DNA from: Nocardia concava NBRC 100430
Lineage (GTDB): Bacteria > Actinomycetota > Actinomycetes > Mycobacteriales > Mycobacteriaceae
Length of the DNA stretch: 64,000 bases
Direction of reading: 5' to 3'
NCBI RefSeq assembly: GCF_000308815.1
Contig: NZ_BAFX01000203.1
Location: 1 to 64,000, forward strand
Every line of letters starts with the position of its first letter. Position 1 is the stretch's first letter. The notes beneath the pieces were generated by a model, which saw only the letters and a program-made list of their open reading frames with translations, ran no database searches and was not told the origin of the DNA. This document shows, piece after piece, positions 1 through 7,968 of this stretch. A program made the position numbers and the translations under genes.

Positions 1-1005
1 CAGGCCGGAGGCGAGGTAGATGATGGCGGCCAGCACCAGCGCGTGGGTCAGCGCGGCCAGCCGGGTGCGCGCCCCGGAGCGCACATTCACCGCGGTGCGC
101 GCGATGGCCCCGGTGGCGGGCACGCCGCCGAACAGGGGCGCGGCGATATTGGCCAGCCCCTGGCCGAACAGTTCCCGGTCCGGATTGTGCCGGGTGCCCA
201 CGGCCATGGAATCGGCGGCCGTGGCCGACAGCAGTGATTCCAGCGCCGCCAGCGCGGCCACCGCCAGCGCGGGCGCGAGCAGCGACCCCAGCTGGTCGAG
301 GTGCACGAATCCCAGTGTGGGAGCCTGCAATCCGGACGGAATCGTCCCGATCAGCGCCACGTCGAGATGGAACAGCTTGGCCGCCACCGTCGCCAGCACC
401 ACCGCGAGCAGCGCGAACGGCAGCTTCGGCAGGTACCGGCCGCCGATCAGCAGCACGGCCGCGACCAGCAGCGCGATCGCGAGCGACATCCAGTGCGGCC
501 CGGAAGCGAACTGTCGCACCGCATCCCACGCCGACTGCCACACCTTCTCCCCGTGCGCGTGCGCGATCCCCAGCGCCGACGGGAACTGCTGCAACGCGAT
601 GACCACCGCGATGCCCGCGGTGAAACCCTCGATCACCGGGGCGGGCATATAGCGCACCGCGCGCCCGACCCCGGCGATCGCGAGCACCACCAGCACGAGC
701 CCGGCCAGCAGCCCCACGGCCAGCACCCCACTCGCTCCGTGCTGATGGAAGATCGGCACCAGTACCACCGTCATCGCCCCGGTCGGCCCGGTGACCTGGA
801 ATCGGGAGCCGCCGAAGACCGCCGCGATCGCGCCCGCCACCACGGCGGTGGCGAGCCCGGCGGCCGCGCCCAGGCCCGAGCTGATGCCGAAGCCCAGCGC
901 GAGCGGCAGCGCGACCAGCGCGACGATCAGTCCGGCCAGCAGATCCACACCCGGGGCTCGCACGGCCGGACGCCAGTCCGACCGGGACGGTAGAAGCGAG
1001 GCCAC
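1..1005 (-). CDS. SulP-family anion transporter (partial, runs off left edge)
   Basis: An open frame reads from a GTG at 1005 to the window edge, giving the first 335 residues; the stop and any C-terminal STAS domain lie outside. The protein is strongly hydrophobic with about ten membrane helices and shows the SulP hallmark around residue 70, V-T-G-P-T-G-A-M, plus a PAPVIEGFTAG segment. SulP proteins import or exchange sulfate, bicarbonate or other anions across the inner membrane; the substrate cannot be told here. The GTG lies 2 bases after the PEP carboxykinase stop, so the two are almost certainly cotranscribed. That coupling with a CO2-using or CO2-releasing enzyme makes bicarbonate a reasonable guess, but only a guess. 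Confidence 0.88.
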   Translation of the reverse strand, partial: MASLLPSRSDWRPAVRAPGVDLLAGLIVALVALPLALGFGISSGLGAAAGLATAVVAGAIAAVFGGSRFQVTGPTGAMTVVLVPIFHQHGASGVLAVGLLAGLVLVVLAIAGVGRAVRYMPAPVIEGFTAGIAVVIALQQFPSALGIAHAHGEKVWQSAWDAVRQFASGPHWMSLAIALLVAAVLLIGGRYLPKLPFALLAVVLATVAAKLFHLDVALIGTIPSGLQAPTLGFVHLDQLGSLLAPALAVAALAALESLLSATAADSMAVGTRHNPDRELFGQGLANIAAPLFGGVPATGAIARTAVNVRSGARTRLAALTHALVLAAIIYLASGL

Positions 1006-1007
1006 GG

Positions 1008-2840
1008 TCAGAGCGCCTGCGCCAGACGCAGTTTCAGGGCGGCGAGCTCGGCGCGCAGCGCGTCGGGCAGGCGGTTGCCGCCGATGGTGGCGTACCACTC
1101 GTCAATCGACTCGAGCTCGCGCACCCATTCGTCGACATCGACGGCGAGCGCGGCGTCGATCAGGCCGCGGTAGCCCTCGCCGAGACCATCGAGGTCGAGG
1201 GACTCCGCGGTCGGAACGAAACCGATCGGCGTCTCGATCGCTTCCGCGGTGCCCTCGAGACGCTCGAGGGCCCACTTCAGCACGCGGACGTTGTCGCCGA
1301 AGCCCGGCCACAGGAACTTGCCGTCGGCGCTGCGCCGGAACCAGTTGACCTGGAAGATCTTCGGCAACTGCGCGCCCTCGCGCTCGGCCAGCGACAACCA
1401 GTGCGCGAAGTAGTCACCCACGTGATAGCCCAGGAACGGCAGCATCGCCATCGGATCGCGACGCACCACCCCGACCTTGCCCGCCGCGGCCGCAGTGGTC
1501 TCCGAAGACAGCACCGACGCGGTGAACACCCCGTGCGCCCAATCGAAGGACTCGGCGACCAGAGGAATGGTGGTGGCGCGGCGGCCACCGAAGAAGATCG
1601 CCGAGATCGGCACCCCGCGCGGGTCGTTCCACTCCGGCGCCACCGACGGGCACTGCTCGATCGGCGTGCAATACCGCGAATTCGGATGCGCGGCAGGGGT
1701 TCCCGACTCCGGCGTCCAGTCCCGGCCGTGCCAGTCGACGAGGTGGGCGGGAGCTTCCTCGGTGAGGCCCTCCCACCAGACATCACCGTCGTCGGTGCGG
1801 GCGGTGTTGGTGAAGATCGAGTTACCCGCCTCGATGGTGGCGATCGCGTTCGGGTTGGTCTTGGCGCCGGTTCCCGGTGCGACACCGAAGAACCCGGCCT
1901 CCGGATTCACCGCATACAGTCGCCCGTCGGCGCCGAAGCGCATCCACGCGATGTCATCGCCCACGGTCTCGGCCTTCCAGCCGGGCAGGGTGGGCTCGAG
2001 CATGGCGAGGTTGGTCTTGCCGCACGAGGACGGGAACGCCGCGGCGATGTAGTGCGTCTTATCCTGCGGCGAGGTCAGTTTCAGGATCAGCATGTGCTCG
2101 GCCAGCCAGCCCTCGTCGCGACCCAGCACCGAGGCGATCCGCAACGCGAAGCACTTCTTGCCCAGCAGCGCGTTGCCGCCGTAACCGGACCCGTAACTCC
2201 AGATCGTGCGCGACTCCGGGAAATGCGCGATGTACTTCGTCTTGTCGCACGGCCACGCCACATCGTCGTGTCCATCGCTCAACGGCATCCCCACCGAATG
2301 CAGACACTTCACGAACTCCGTTCCCTCGGCCAGCTTCTCCCAGACCGGCGTACCCGAGCGGGTCATGATCTGCATCGACACGGCGACGTACTCCGAATCG
2401 GTGATCTGCACACCGTATTTGGGTTCGGCGGCGTCCAACGGTCCCATGCAGTAGGCGATCACGTACATCGTCCGCCCGGCCATCGCGCCCCGGTAGTGCT
2501 CGGTCATGACCGTGCGCATATCGACCGGATCCACCCAGTTGTTGGTCGGCCCAGCATCGCTCTCGTTCTCCGAGCAGATGAACGTCCGATCCTCCACCCG
2601 CGCAACGTCATCGGGATCGGAGACGCACCAGAACGAGTTCGGCTTCCTCTCCAGCGGCACGAAGGTGCCCTTGGCCACCAGGTCGGCGGTGAGCCGGTCC
2701 CATTCGTCGCGGGACCCGTCGCAGTAGACGATGCGCTCGGGTGCGGTCAGCTCGGCGACCTCCGCGACCCAGGACGCAATACCCGGGTGAGCGGTCGGGG
2801 CGGACTCGGTGACGACGGCGGCGGTGGGACTGTGGGGCAC
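1008..2840 (-). CDS. pckG: Phosphoenolpyruvate carboxykinase (GTP)
   Basis: Cytosolic enzyme interconverting oxaloacetate + GTP and PEP + GDP + CO2, the first committed step of gluconeogenesis. The 610-residue protein is close in length and sequence to the mycobacterial GTP-dependent enzyme. Visible family motifs are the substrate-binding GGNALLGKKC (about 221-230), the P-loop/hyper-reactive Cys segment SSCGKTNLAM (271-280) and the later R-Y-C-T-P and FGGRR segments. I chose the GTG at 2840 because a GAGAGG ribosome site sits 7 bases before it; an in-frame GTG at 2858 would add six residues. The gene follows the ArsR gene and precedes the SulP gene. A palindromic operator-like site at 2870-2888 lies immediately upstream. 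Confidence 0.96.
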   Translation of the reverse strand: MPHSPTAAVVTESAPTAHPGIASWVAEVAELTAPERIVYCDGSRDEWDRLTADLVAKGTFVPLERKPNSFWCVSDPDDVARVEDRTFICSENESDAGPTNNWVDPVDMRTVMTEHYRGAMAGRTMYVIAYCMGPLDAAEPKYGVQITDSEYVAVSMQIMTRSGTPVWEKLAEGTEFVKCLHSVGMPLSDGHDDVAWPCDKTKYIAHFPESRTIWSYGSGYGGNALLGKKCFALRIASVLGRDEGWLAEHMLILKLTSPQDKTHYIAAAFPSSCGKTNLAMLEPTLPGWKAETVGDDIAWMRFGADGRLYAVNPEAGFFGVAPGTGAKTNPNAIATIEAGNSIFTNTARTDDGDVWWEGLTEEAPAHLVDWHGRDWTPESGTPAAHPNSRYCTPIEQCPSVAPEWNDPRGVPISAIFFGGRRATTIPLVAESFDWAHGVFTASVLSSETTAAAAGKVGVVRRDPMAMLPFLGYHVGDYFAHWLSLAEREGAQLPKIFQVNWFRRSADGKFLWPGFGDNVRVLKWALERLEGTAEAIETPIGFVPTAESLDLDGLGEGYRGLIDAALAVDVDEWVRELESIDEWYATIGGNRLPDALRAELAALKLRLAQAL

Positions 2841-2869
2841 GGCGAACCCTCTCTTCACGAAACAACTAG

Positions 2870-2888
2870 GTTTTCATTTTAGAAAACA
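2870..2888. promoter_or_regulatory. Candidate ArsR operator upstream of pckG
   Basis: GTTTTC at 2870-2875 and GAAAAC at 2882-2887 form an inverted repeat. The overlapping 13-mer at 2876-2888 (ATTTTAGAAAACA) matches the site upstream of the ArsR gene (3345-3357) at 11 of 13 positions. The stretch is notably AT-rich for this genome. Binding by the neighbouring ArsR protein is inference. Confidence 0.5.
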
Positions 2889-2938
2889 TGCAATCAGTAA
2901 AGTCAACGGACCCCCATGGAACGGGGGTGAGACTTTCG

Positions 2939-3280
2939 CTACGCCGTGTTACCGAGGGCGTTCTCGAGGGCCTCGGCCTGGCCGCTGACGACGCCGGTGA
3001 GGATGGCGCGGGCCGCGGCGAGCAGCTCGGCGACCTGCGGGGAGGTGAGTTCGTAGGTGACCGAGAGCCCTTCGCGGCGGGCGGTGACCAGGCCGGCGCG
3101 GCGCAGGATGGACAGCTGCTGCGACAGGTTGGCGGCCTCGACGCCGATCTCCACGAGCATCTCCGAGACCGCGTATTCACGCTGACTGAGCAGTTCGAGG
3201 ACCCGGATGCGCACGGGGTGACCGAGGGTTTTGAAGAAGTCCGCCTTCATCTGATAGAGCGGCCGTTGCATTCCTGGCAT
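2939..3280 (-). CDS. ArsR-family regulator, Rv0081-like
   Basis: A 113-residue winged-helix repressor-type protein. The N-terminal stretch LYQMKADFFKTLGHPVRIRV and the recognition helix region EAANLSQQLSILRRAGLV are very like M. tuberculosis Rv0081 as I remember it, which regulates the hyc-like genes Rv0082-Rv0087. I see no ELCVCD-type metal site and no cysteine at all, so it is probably not a classical metal sensor. Here the gene lies at the downstream end of the hyc-like operon (123 bases after it) and before pckG, rather than at the front as in M. tuberculosis. The shared operator-like sites at 2870-2888, 3345-3357 and 10515-10527 suggest that it controls all three units and itself. Confidence 0.9.
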   Translation of the reverse strand: MPGMQRPLYQMKADFFKTLGHPVRIRVLELLSQREYAVSEMLVEIGVEAANLSQQLSILRRAGLVTARREGLSVTYELTSPQVAELLAAARAILTGVVSGQAEALENALGNTA

Positions 3281-3344
3281 GTGCGAGCCACTCCTTCCGG
3301 GGACGATGGATCATCCCGCGAACGAACCACCTTGGTGATTGCAG

Positions 3345-3357
3345 AGTTTAGCAAACA
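3345..3357. promoter_or_regulatory. Candidate ArsR operator upstream of the ArsR gene
   Basis: The 13-mer AGTTTAGCAAACA (an imperfect palindrome, GTTT/AAAC arms) lies 65-77 bases before the ArsR start. It matches the reverse complement of the site before the hyc-like operon (10515-10527) at 11 of 13 positions and the pckG site at 11 of 13. This suggests autoregulation; no binding data. Confidence 0.5.
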
Positions 3358-3402
3358 GGACAAAAATTGCCCGGCCGGGTCGGAGGTGCGCACCCGATCG
3401 GG

Positions 3403-4881
3403 TCAGAGGTCATTGCCCGCGTAAGAGAGATTGAAACTCTTGTTGACCAGCGGGAAGTCCGGAACGATCGTCTCACTCATGGCCACCGGCAGCGCGGGCC
3501 AGTTGAACCACGACGGATCGACGATCTTGGCCCGGGTGAGCCGATCGGCGTCGTCGACCTCCACCCGGTGCACGAGGGTGCCGCGCCAGCCCTCGACAAT
3601 GCCCACACCGCTGCCCAGCCGGGCACCGGTGACCACGGGATCGGCGAATTCCGTTCGGCCCCGGTGGTTCACGAGGATCTCGATGATCAGCGCGACCGAG
3701 GCCGCGAACTCGTCGCGGCGCACGGTGTAGCGGGCGAGCACGTCACCGGTGTCGGCGCGGATCTCCTCGATCGGCAGCTCGACCATCGGGTGGTCGAGGC
3801 GAGCGTCGGTGGTCAGGCCGCTCGCCCGGGCCGGATATCCCAGGCAACCCAGGGCCCGGGCGTCGTCGGCCGCCAGGACGCCGGTGCCGTCGAATCGGTC
3901 GTAGATCACCCTGTTGCCGAGCGTCGAAGCGGTGAGCCCGGCCAGCTCGGCCGCGATCGACGCGAGCAGCCCCGGATCGGGGAGTTCGCGCAGCACCACG
4001 CCGCCGGGCCGGATCGCACCGCGCAGCAGGCGATTTCCGGTGACGGTCGCGTTGAGCCGCAGCAGTTGCTCGCGCAGGCGCAGGGCGTGCGCATTGGCCA
4101 GCCCGAAGCCCACGTCATTGGCCAGCGCGCCCAGGTCGGCGGCGTGGTTGTAGAGCCGCTCGAGCTCGATCACCAGCGCGCGCAGCCGCCGCGCGGGTTC
4201 GGGAACTCTGATGCCGCAGGCTTCCTCGACCGCCAGGCAGTGGGCCAGCGCGTGCGCGGCGGAGCTGTCGCCGCTCACCCGTTCGGCCAGTTCCGTTGCG
4301 CCGGTGGCGGATCGGCCGTGGAAGAGCCGTTCGAGGCCGCGGTGTACGTACCACAGCCGCGCCTTGAGCCGCACCACCGTCTCCCCCACCACCGAGAAGC
4401 GGAAGTGGCCGGGTTCGATGAGTCCGGCGTGCACCGGGCCCACCGGGATCTCGTAGACGCCCTCGCCGCCGACGGTGAGGAAGCGCAGCTCACCGGAGCC
4501 GTCGAACGCGGGCGGGGTCTCCGGCGCGTCGGCGCGCATGGGATGCCAGTCCTCGGGCCAGTGCGCGTGCCGGACCAGCCGCCGCGGGCGGGGATGCCCG
4601 CGCAGCCCGATTCCGTAGAGGTCGCGCATCTCGCGTTCGAACCGTCCGGCCGGGAAGGATATGTAGGCCAGCGACGGGAGCACCGGATCGTGCACGGGCA
4701 GCAGGCATTCCAGTTCGACGCGGCGGTCGGGCCGTCCGGCCAGGAACAGGTAGACCACGCGCAGCGGCGGACGGCCGTCGTCGTGCGCGGCGACCAGGGC
4801 GAGGCGGTAGCCCTCCCCCAGCAGTTCCTCGGCGACGTCGGTGAGGTCGTCGACGGCGACCAGGCGGCGGGTGCGGTTCAT
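3403..4881 (-). CDS. HycE/NuoCD-like large subunit lacking the NiFe cysteines
   Basis: 492 residues: a NuoC-like N-terminal domain (about 1-115) fused to a NuoD/hydrogenase-large-subunit-like domain, as in HycE and Rv0087. The four cysteines that hold Ni-Fe in true hydrogenases are missing. The first motif, normally R-x-C-G-x-C, reads RVSGDS at 201-206; the C-terminal DPCxxC position reads NLSYAG near 485-490. It therefore cannot be a [NiFe]-hydrogenase and fits the energy-converting hydrogenase-related (Ehr) group. It would sit on the cytoplasmic face of the membrane arm. Last gene of a six-gene operon; its ATG overlaps the stop of the gene before it (ATGA). Confidence 0.92.
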   Translation of the reverse strand: MNRTRRLVAVDDLTDVAEELLGEGYRLALVAAHDDGRPPLRVVYLFLAGRPDRRVELECLLPVHDPVLPSLAYISFPAGRFEREMRDLYGIGLRGHPRPRRLVRHAHWPEDWHPMRADAPETPPAFDGSGELRFLTVGGEGVYEIPVGPVHAGLIEPGHFRFSVVGETVVRLKARLWYVHRGLERLFHGRSATGATELAERVSGDSSAAHALAHCLAVEEACGIRVPEPARRLRALVIELERLYNHAADLGALANDVGFGLANAHALRLREQLLRLNATVTGNRLLRGAIRPGGVVLRELPDPGLLASIAAELAGLTASTLGNRVIYDRFDGTGVLAADDARALGCLGYPARASGLTTDARLDHPMVELPIEEIRADTGDVLARYTVRRDEFAASVALIIEILVNHRGRTEFADPVVTGARLGSGVGIVEGWRGTLVHRVEVDDADRLTRAKIVDPSWFNWPALPVAMSETIVPDFPLVNKSFNLSYAGNDL

Positions 4882-6347
4882 CGGGCGCTCACCTGCTCGG
4901 CGGCGGTGGTGAACAGCTCGGCGAGCGGTCCGGCGGTCACGCCGAGCACCAGGGCGGCGGCGACCCCGATCGCGAGGGCGGTGGTCACGGTGGCGGGAAC
5001 CGCAATGGCGGGCGCTCCGGTGGGAATGGGCCCCAACAGGATTCGACTGCTGTTGCGGACCAGGGCGGCGAAGGCGATGGCGATCAGCAGCAGCGCCACG
5101 CCGAGCGCCCAGGCCAGCCGGGCGTCGGCGAGCGAGCGGGCGATGGCCAGTTCACTAGCGAACAGGGCGAAGGGCGGCAGGCCCAGCAGCGCCACCATGC
5201 CGAGCGCGAAAGCCGTTCCCAGCACCCGCGATCGGGCCGCCACCGCGGTGATGGAGGCGATGGCGGTGGAATCGTGGGCGGCCTGCAACGGCCCGGTGGA
5301 CAGGAACAGCACGGTCTTGCCGACACCGTGCGCGAGCACGTGCAACAGCAGCGCCGCGATGGCCAGCCGGGTGCCCGCCGCCGCGGCGATCGCGACCAGG
5401 CCCATGTTCTCCATCGACGAATAGGCGAGCATGCGTTTGACGTCTCGGGTGACGGTGAGCAGCAGCGCCGCGATGGCCAGCGTCAGCAGGCCCAGGATCA
5501 GCAGTCCGGTACGCAGATACGCGGTGCCGATCGCCGGATCGGCGACGGCCTTGACCCGCAGCACCACCGAGAACGCCACCGCCAGCAGCACCCCGCTCAT
5601 GAGCGCCGACACCGGCGCGGGAGCCTGGCTGTGGGCGTCGGCGAGCCAGGTGTGGAAGGGCGCGAGCCCGACCTTGGCGCAGTACCCGATCAGCAGCAGC
5701 CCCGCGGCCAGGCGGGTGACGCCGGGATCGAGTCCCGGTGCGCGCGTGAGCAATACGTCCAGATCGAGGGCGTGCTCGGTGGGCGCGCCCGCGTGCTTCG
5801 CGGCGAAGTACAGCAGCACGGTGCCCAGGAAGGCGACCACGATGCCGACCGAGCAGATCACCACGTACTTCCAGGTCGCCTCGAGCGCGGCCTTGGTGCG
5901 GCGGTGCCCGACCAGGAACGCGGTGGCGACGGTGGTGGCCTCGACGGCGGTCCAGATGATGCCGATGTTGTTGGCGCACACCGCGACCACCATGGCCGCC
6001 AGGAAGGCGGGCACCAGACCGGCGTAGGCGCGGGCCCCGCGGGCGTCGGTGTGGCCGTGGGCGAGTTCGGCGTCGATGTAACCGATTCCGGCCCAGGTGG
6101 CGAGGGTGCCGACGACGCCGATGACGGTCAGCATGGTCACCGACAGCGCGTCCACGCGCAGCAGGCCGTCGACCAGCACCAGTTCGCGGCCGTGCAGCCG
6201 GACGCCCAGGGCGATCGCGCAGCCCAGCACCGCGAGCGCGGCGGCGACGGTGAGAAGCGCTGTGGCGCGCCGCCATCCGCCCAGCGCCCCGGCGATGGCG
6301 GCGGCGATGGGCGCGAGCATGGCGGACACGACGATCGAGGTCATCAC
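4878..6347 (-). CDS. HyfF/HycQ-like antiporter-type membrane subunit
   Basis: 489 residues, almost entirely transmembrane helices, of the NuoL/M/N and Mrp-antiporter superfamily, matching Rv0086 (HycQ) by position and type. Conserved features include the helix with GYCAKVGLAPFHTWLADAHS near residue 220 (Lys plus the PxH loop) and the KRMLAYSSMENMG segment near 295. Such subunits carry the proton or sodium path of complex I-like enzymes. It overlaps its neighbours on both sides by 4 bases (ATGA), so translation is coupled across the operon. Confidence 0.92.
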   Translation of the reverse strand: MMTSIVVSAMLAPIAAAIAGALGGWRRATALLTVAAALAVLGCAIALGVRLHGRELVLVDGLLRVDALSVTMLTVIGVVGTLATWAGIGYIDAELAHGHTDARGARAYAGLVPAFLAAMVVAVCANNIGIIWTAVEATTVATAFLVGHRRTKAALEATWKYVVICSVGIVVAFLGTVLLYFAAKHAGAPTEHALDLDVLLTRAPGLDPGVTRLAAGLLLIGYCAKVGLAPFHTWLADAHSQAPAPVSALMSGVLLAVAFSVVLRVKAVADPAIGTAYLRTGLLILGLLTLAIAALLLTVTRDVKRMLAYSSMENMGLVAIAAAAGTRLAIAALLLHVLAHGVGKTVLFLSTGPLQAAHDSTAIASITAVAARSRVLGTAFALGMVALLGLPPFALFASELAIARSLADARLAWALGVALLLIAIAFAALVRNSSRILLGPIPTGAPAIAVPATVTTALAIGVAAALVLGVTAGPLAELFTTAAEQVSAR

Positions 6348-7006
6348 TCGTGCAGCTCCCGCAACTGGTCGAGGTCGGCCTCGCCGAAGGTGCGGCGCAA
6401 CCGGCCGGTGAGGATCCCGATCACCATGACCGCGAAGAACACGTCCAGCGAGACGCCGAGTTCGACGATGAGCGGGACGCCGGCGGTGAGCAGGAAGGCG
6501 GTGGCCGCGATCCCGTTGTCCAGCATGAGGAATCCGGCCGCCTGGGAGACGGCGTGGCGGCGGGTGGCCATGACGAACAGGGCGATCAGGATGACGGCGA
6601 AGGCGGCGGGCACGGCCGCGGTCTCGGGGCCCGGTTCCAGGTTGACCAGCGGCCGGGTCACCGCGAAGGCCACCACGGTCAGCCCCGCCGCGATCAGCAG
6701 CGACGCCGAGGTGTTCACCAGCGGTGTGGCCTCGCGGTACTCGCCGCGTTCCGCGCCGACCGCCCGGGCCAGCAGCCAGGGCAGCACCCCGGCCCGCAGG
6801 CCGAGCACGACGACGCCGACCACCAGCAGCGGCGGATCACCGTGCTGAATGCCCTGCACGACGGGGATCATCGCGAGCGCGACACCCTGCGCGCCCAGCA
6901 ACCAGGTGATGGCGCGCAGATCGCGCCGCCACACCACGAACACCGCGGCCAACACCATGGCGCCGGCGGCGAAATCCAGCAGGCTCGCATAGCCGTTGGC
7001 GGTCAC
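6344..7006 (-). CDS. HyfE/HycP-like membrane subunit
   Basis: 220 residues with about seven membrane helices, corresponding to Rv0085 (HycP) and HyfE, whose N-terminal part resembles NuoK. I set the start at GTG 7006: it overlaps the HycD stop as GTGA and has GAGGAG just upstream. The same frame stays open far upstream, but that stretch lies antisense-like inside HycD and is not protein-like. Role: structural part of the membrane arm between the antiporter-like subunits. Confidence 0.88.
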   Translation of the reverse strand: MTANGYASLLDFAAGAMVLAAVFVVWRRDLRAITWLLGAQGVALAMIPVVQGIQHGDPPLLVVGVVVLGLRAGVLPWLLARAVGAERGEYREATPLVNTSASLLIAAGLTVVAFAVTRPLVNLEPGPETAAVPAAFAVILIALFVMATRRHAVSQAAGFLMLDNGIAATAFLLTAGVPLIVELGVSLDVFFAVMVIGILTGRLRRTFGEADLDQLRELHE

Positions 7007-7968
7007 GCTCCTCCTCGCGCGGTGAAGAAGTTGGCGGCGGTCACCGCGAGCAGGGCCAGCAGGAACGAGCCGGCCAGCAGTTCGGGGACCCGGAACAGCC
7101 GCAGTTTGGCGATGAACACCTCGGCGAAGGCCAGCGCCGCCGCCAGGACGACCACCTTGATGGCAATGGCCAGCAGACCGACCACGACCGCCGCCGCACC
7201 TGGCGCGCTGCCCGCGATACCCCACGGCAGGAACAGATTCGCCAGCAGCGCCAGCAGCACGGTCAGCCGCATCGCCGAGGCCCACTCGATCAGAGCCAGT
7301 CGGGGACCGGCGTATTCGAGGATCATGGCCTCGTGCACCATGGTCAGCTCCAGGTGCGTGGACGGATTGTCCACCGGCAGGCGGCCGGTCTCGGCGATGA
7401 TCACGATGACCAGCGCGGCCGCGGCGAGCACCGCGCTCAGCGTGGCCACCCGTCCGGGATGGTCGATGGTATTGCGCACCAGCGCACCGAGATTCGAGGA
7501 GCCGCCAGGAATCGACAGGGCGAACACCGACAGCAGGATGGTCGGTTCGACCAGGGCGGCGATGACGGTCTCCCGACTGGCCCCCATGCCGCCGAAGGCC
7601 GTGCCGGTGTCGAGTCCGGCCAGGGTCAGCGCGACCGTGCCGAGGAACAGCAGGCCCACCACGGCGAACAGATCCGCCGCCCCGTCGAGCGGGGATCCGG
7701 TGGCGACCAGCGGCGCGACGGCGGCGATCACCAGCGTGGTGCCCGCGAGAACCAATGGGGCGCAAGCGAAGACGGCGGTGGTACCGGTCGGGATGATGGA
7801 CTGCTTGCCGAACTGCTTGCGCAGATCCCGCCACGGCTGCCCGACGCCCGCGCCAGCCCGGCCCTCGGCTCGCGCCCGCACCTGCCGCATGACGCCCGCC
7901 ACCAGCGGGGCCCCGGCCATGACGCCGCCGATCTGGGCCGCGCCCGCGACATAGGACAGCACGGTCAT
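7003..7968 (-). CDS. HycD/NuoH-like membrane subunit
   Basis: 321 residues with about eight helices, equivalent to Rv0084 (HycD) and related to NuoH, the subunit that joins the hydrophilic arm to the membrane arm. The family segment GRLPVDNPSTHLELTMVHEA (Asp-Asn-Pro...His-Glu, about residues 200-219) is intact, and the polar loop DLRKQFGKQ near 48 is typical. The start is the ATG at 7968, which overlaps the HyfB-like stop (ATGA). Confidence 0.92.
   Translation of the reverse strand: MTVLSYVAGAAQIGGVMAGAPLVAGVMRQVRARAEGRAGAGVGQPWRDLRKQFGKQSIIPTGTTAVFACAPLVLAGTTLVIAAVAPLVATGSPLDGAADLFAVVGLLFLGTVALTLAGLDTGTAFGGMGASRETVIAALVEPTILLSVFALSIPGGSSNLGALVRNTIDHPGRVATLSAVLAAAALVIVIIAETGRLPVDNPSTHLELTMVHEAMILEYAGPRLALIEWASAMRLTVLLALLANLFLPWGIAGSAPGAAAVVVGLLAIAIKVVVLAAALAFAEVFIAKLRLFRVPELLAGSFLLALLAVTAANFFTARGGA

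Noticed and set aside
3367..5424. Long plus-strand open frame antisense to the HycE/HycQ-like genes
   Set aside because: Its translation is Arg/Gly/Asp/His-rich low-complexity sequence typical of antisense frames in high-GC DNA, and the minus strand holds clear homologues.
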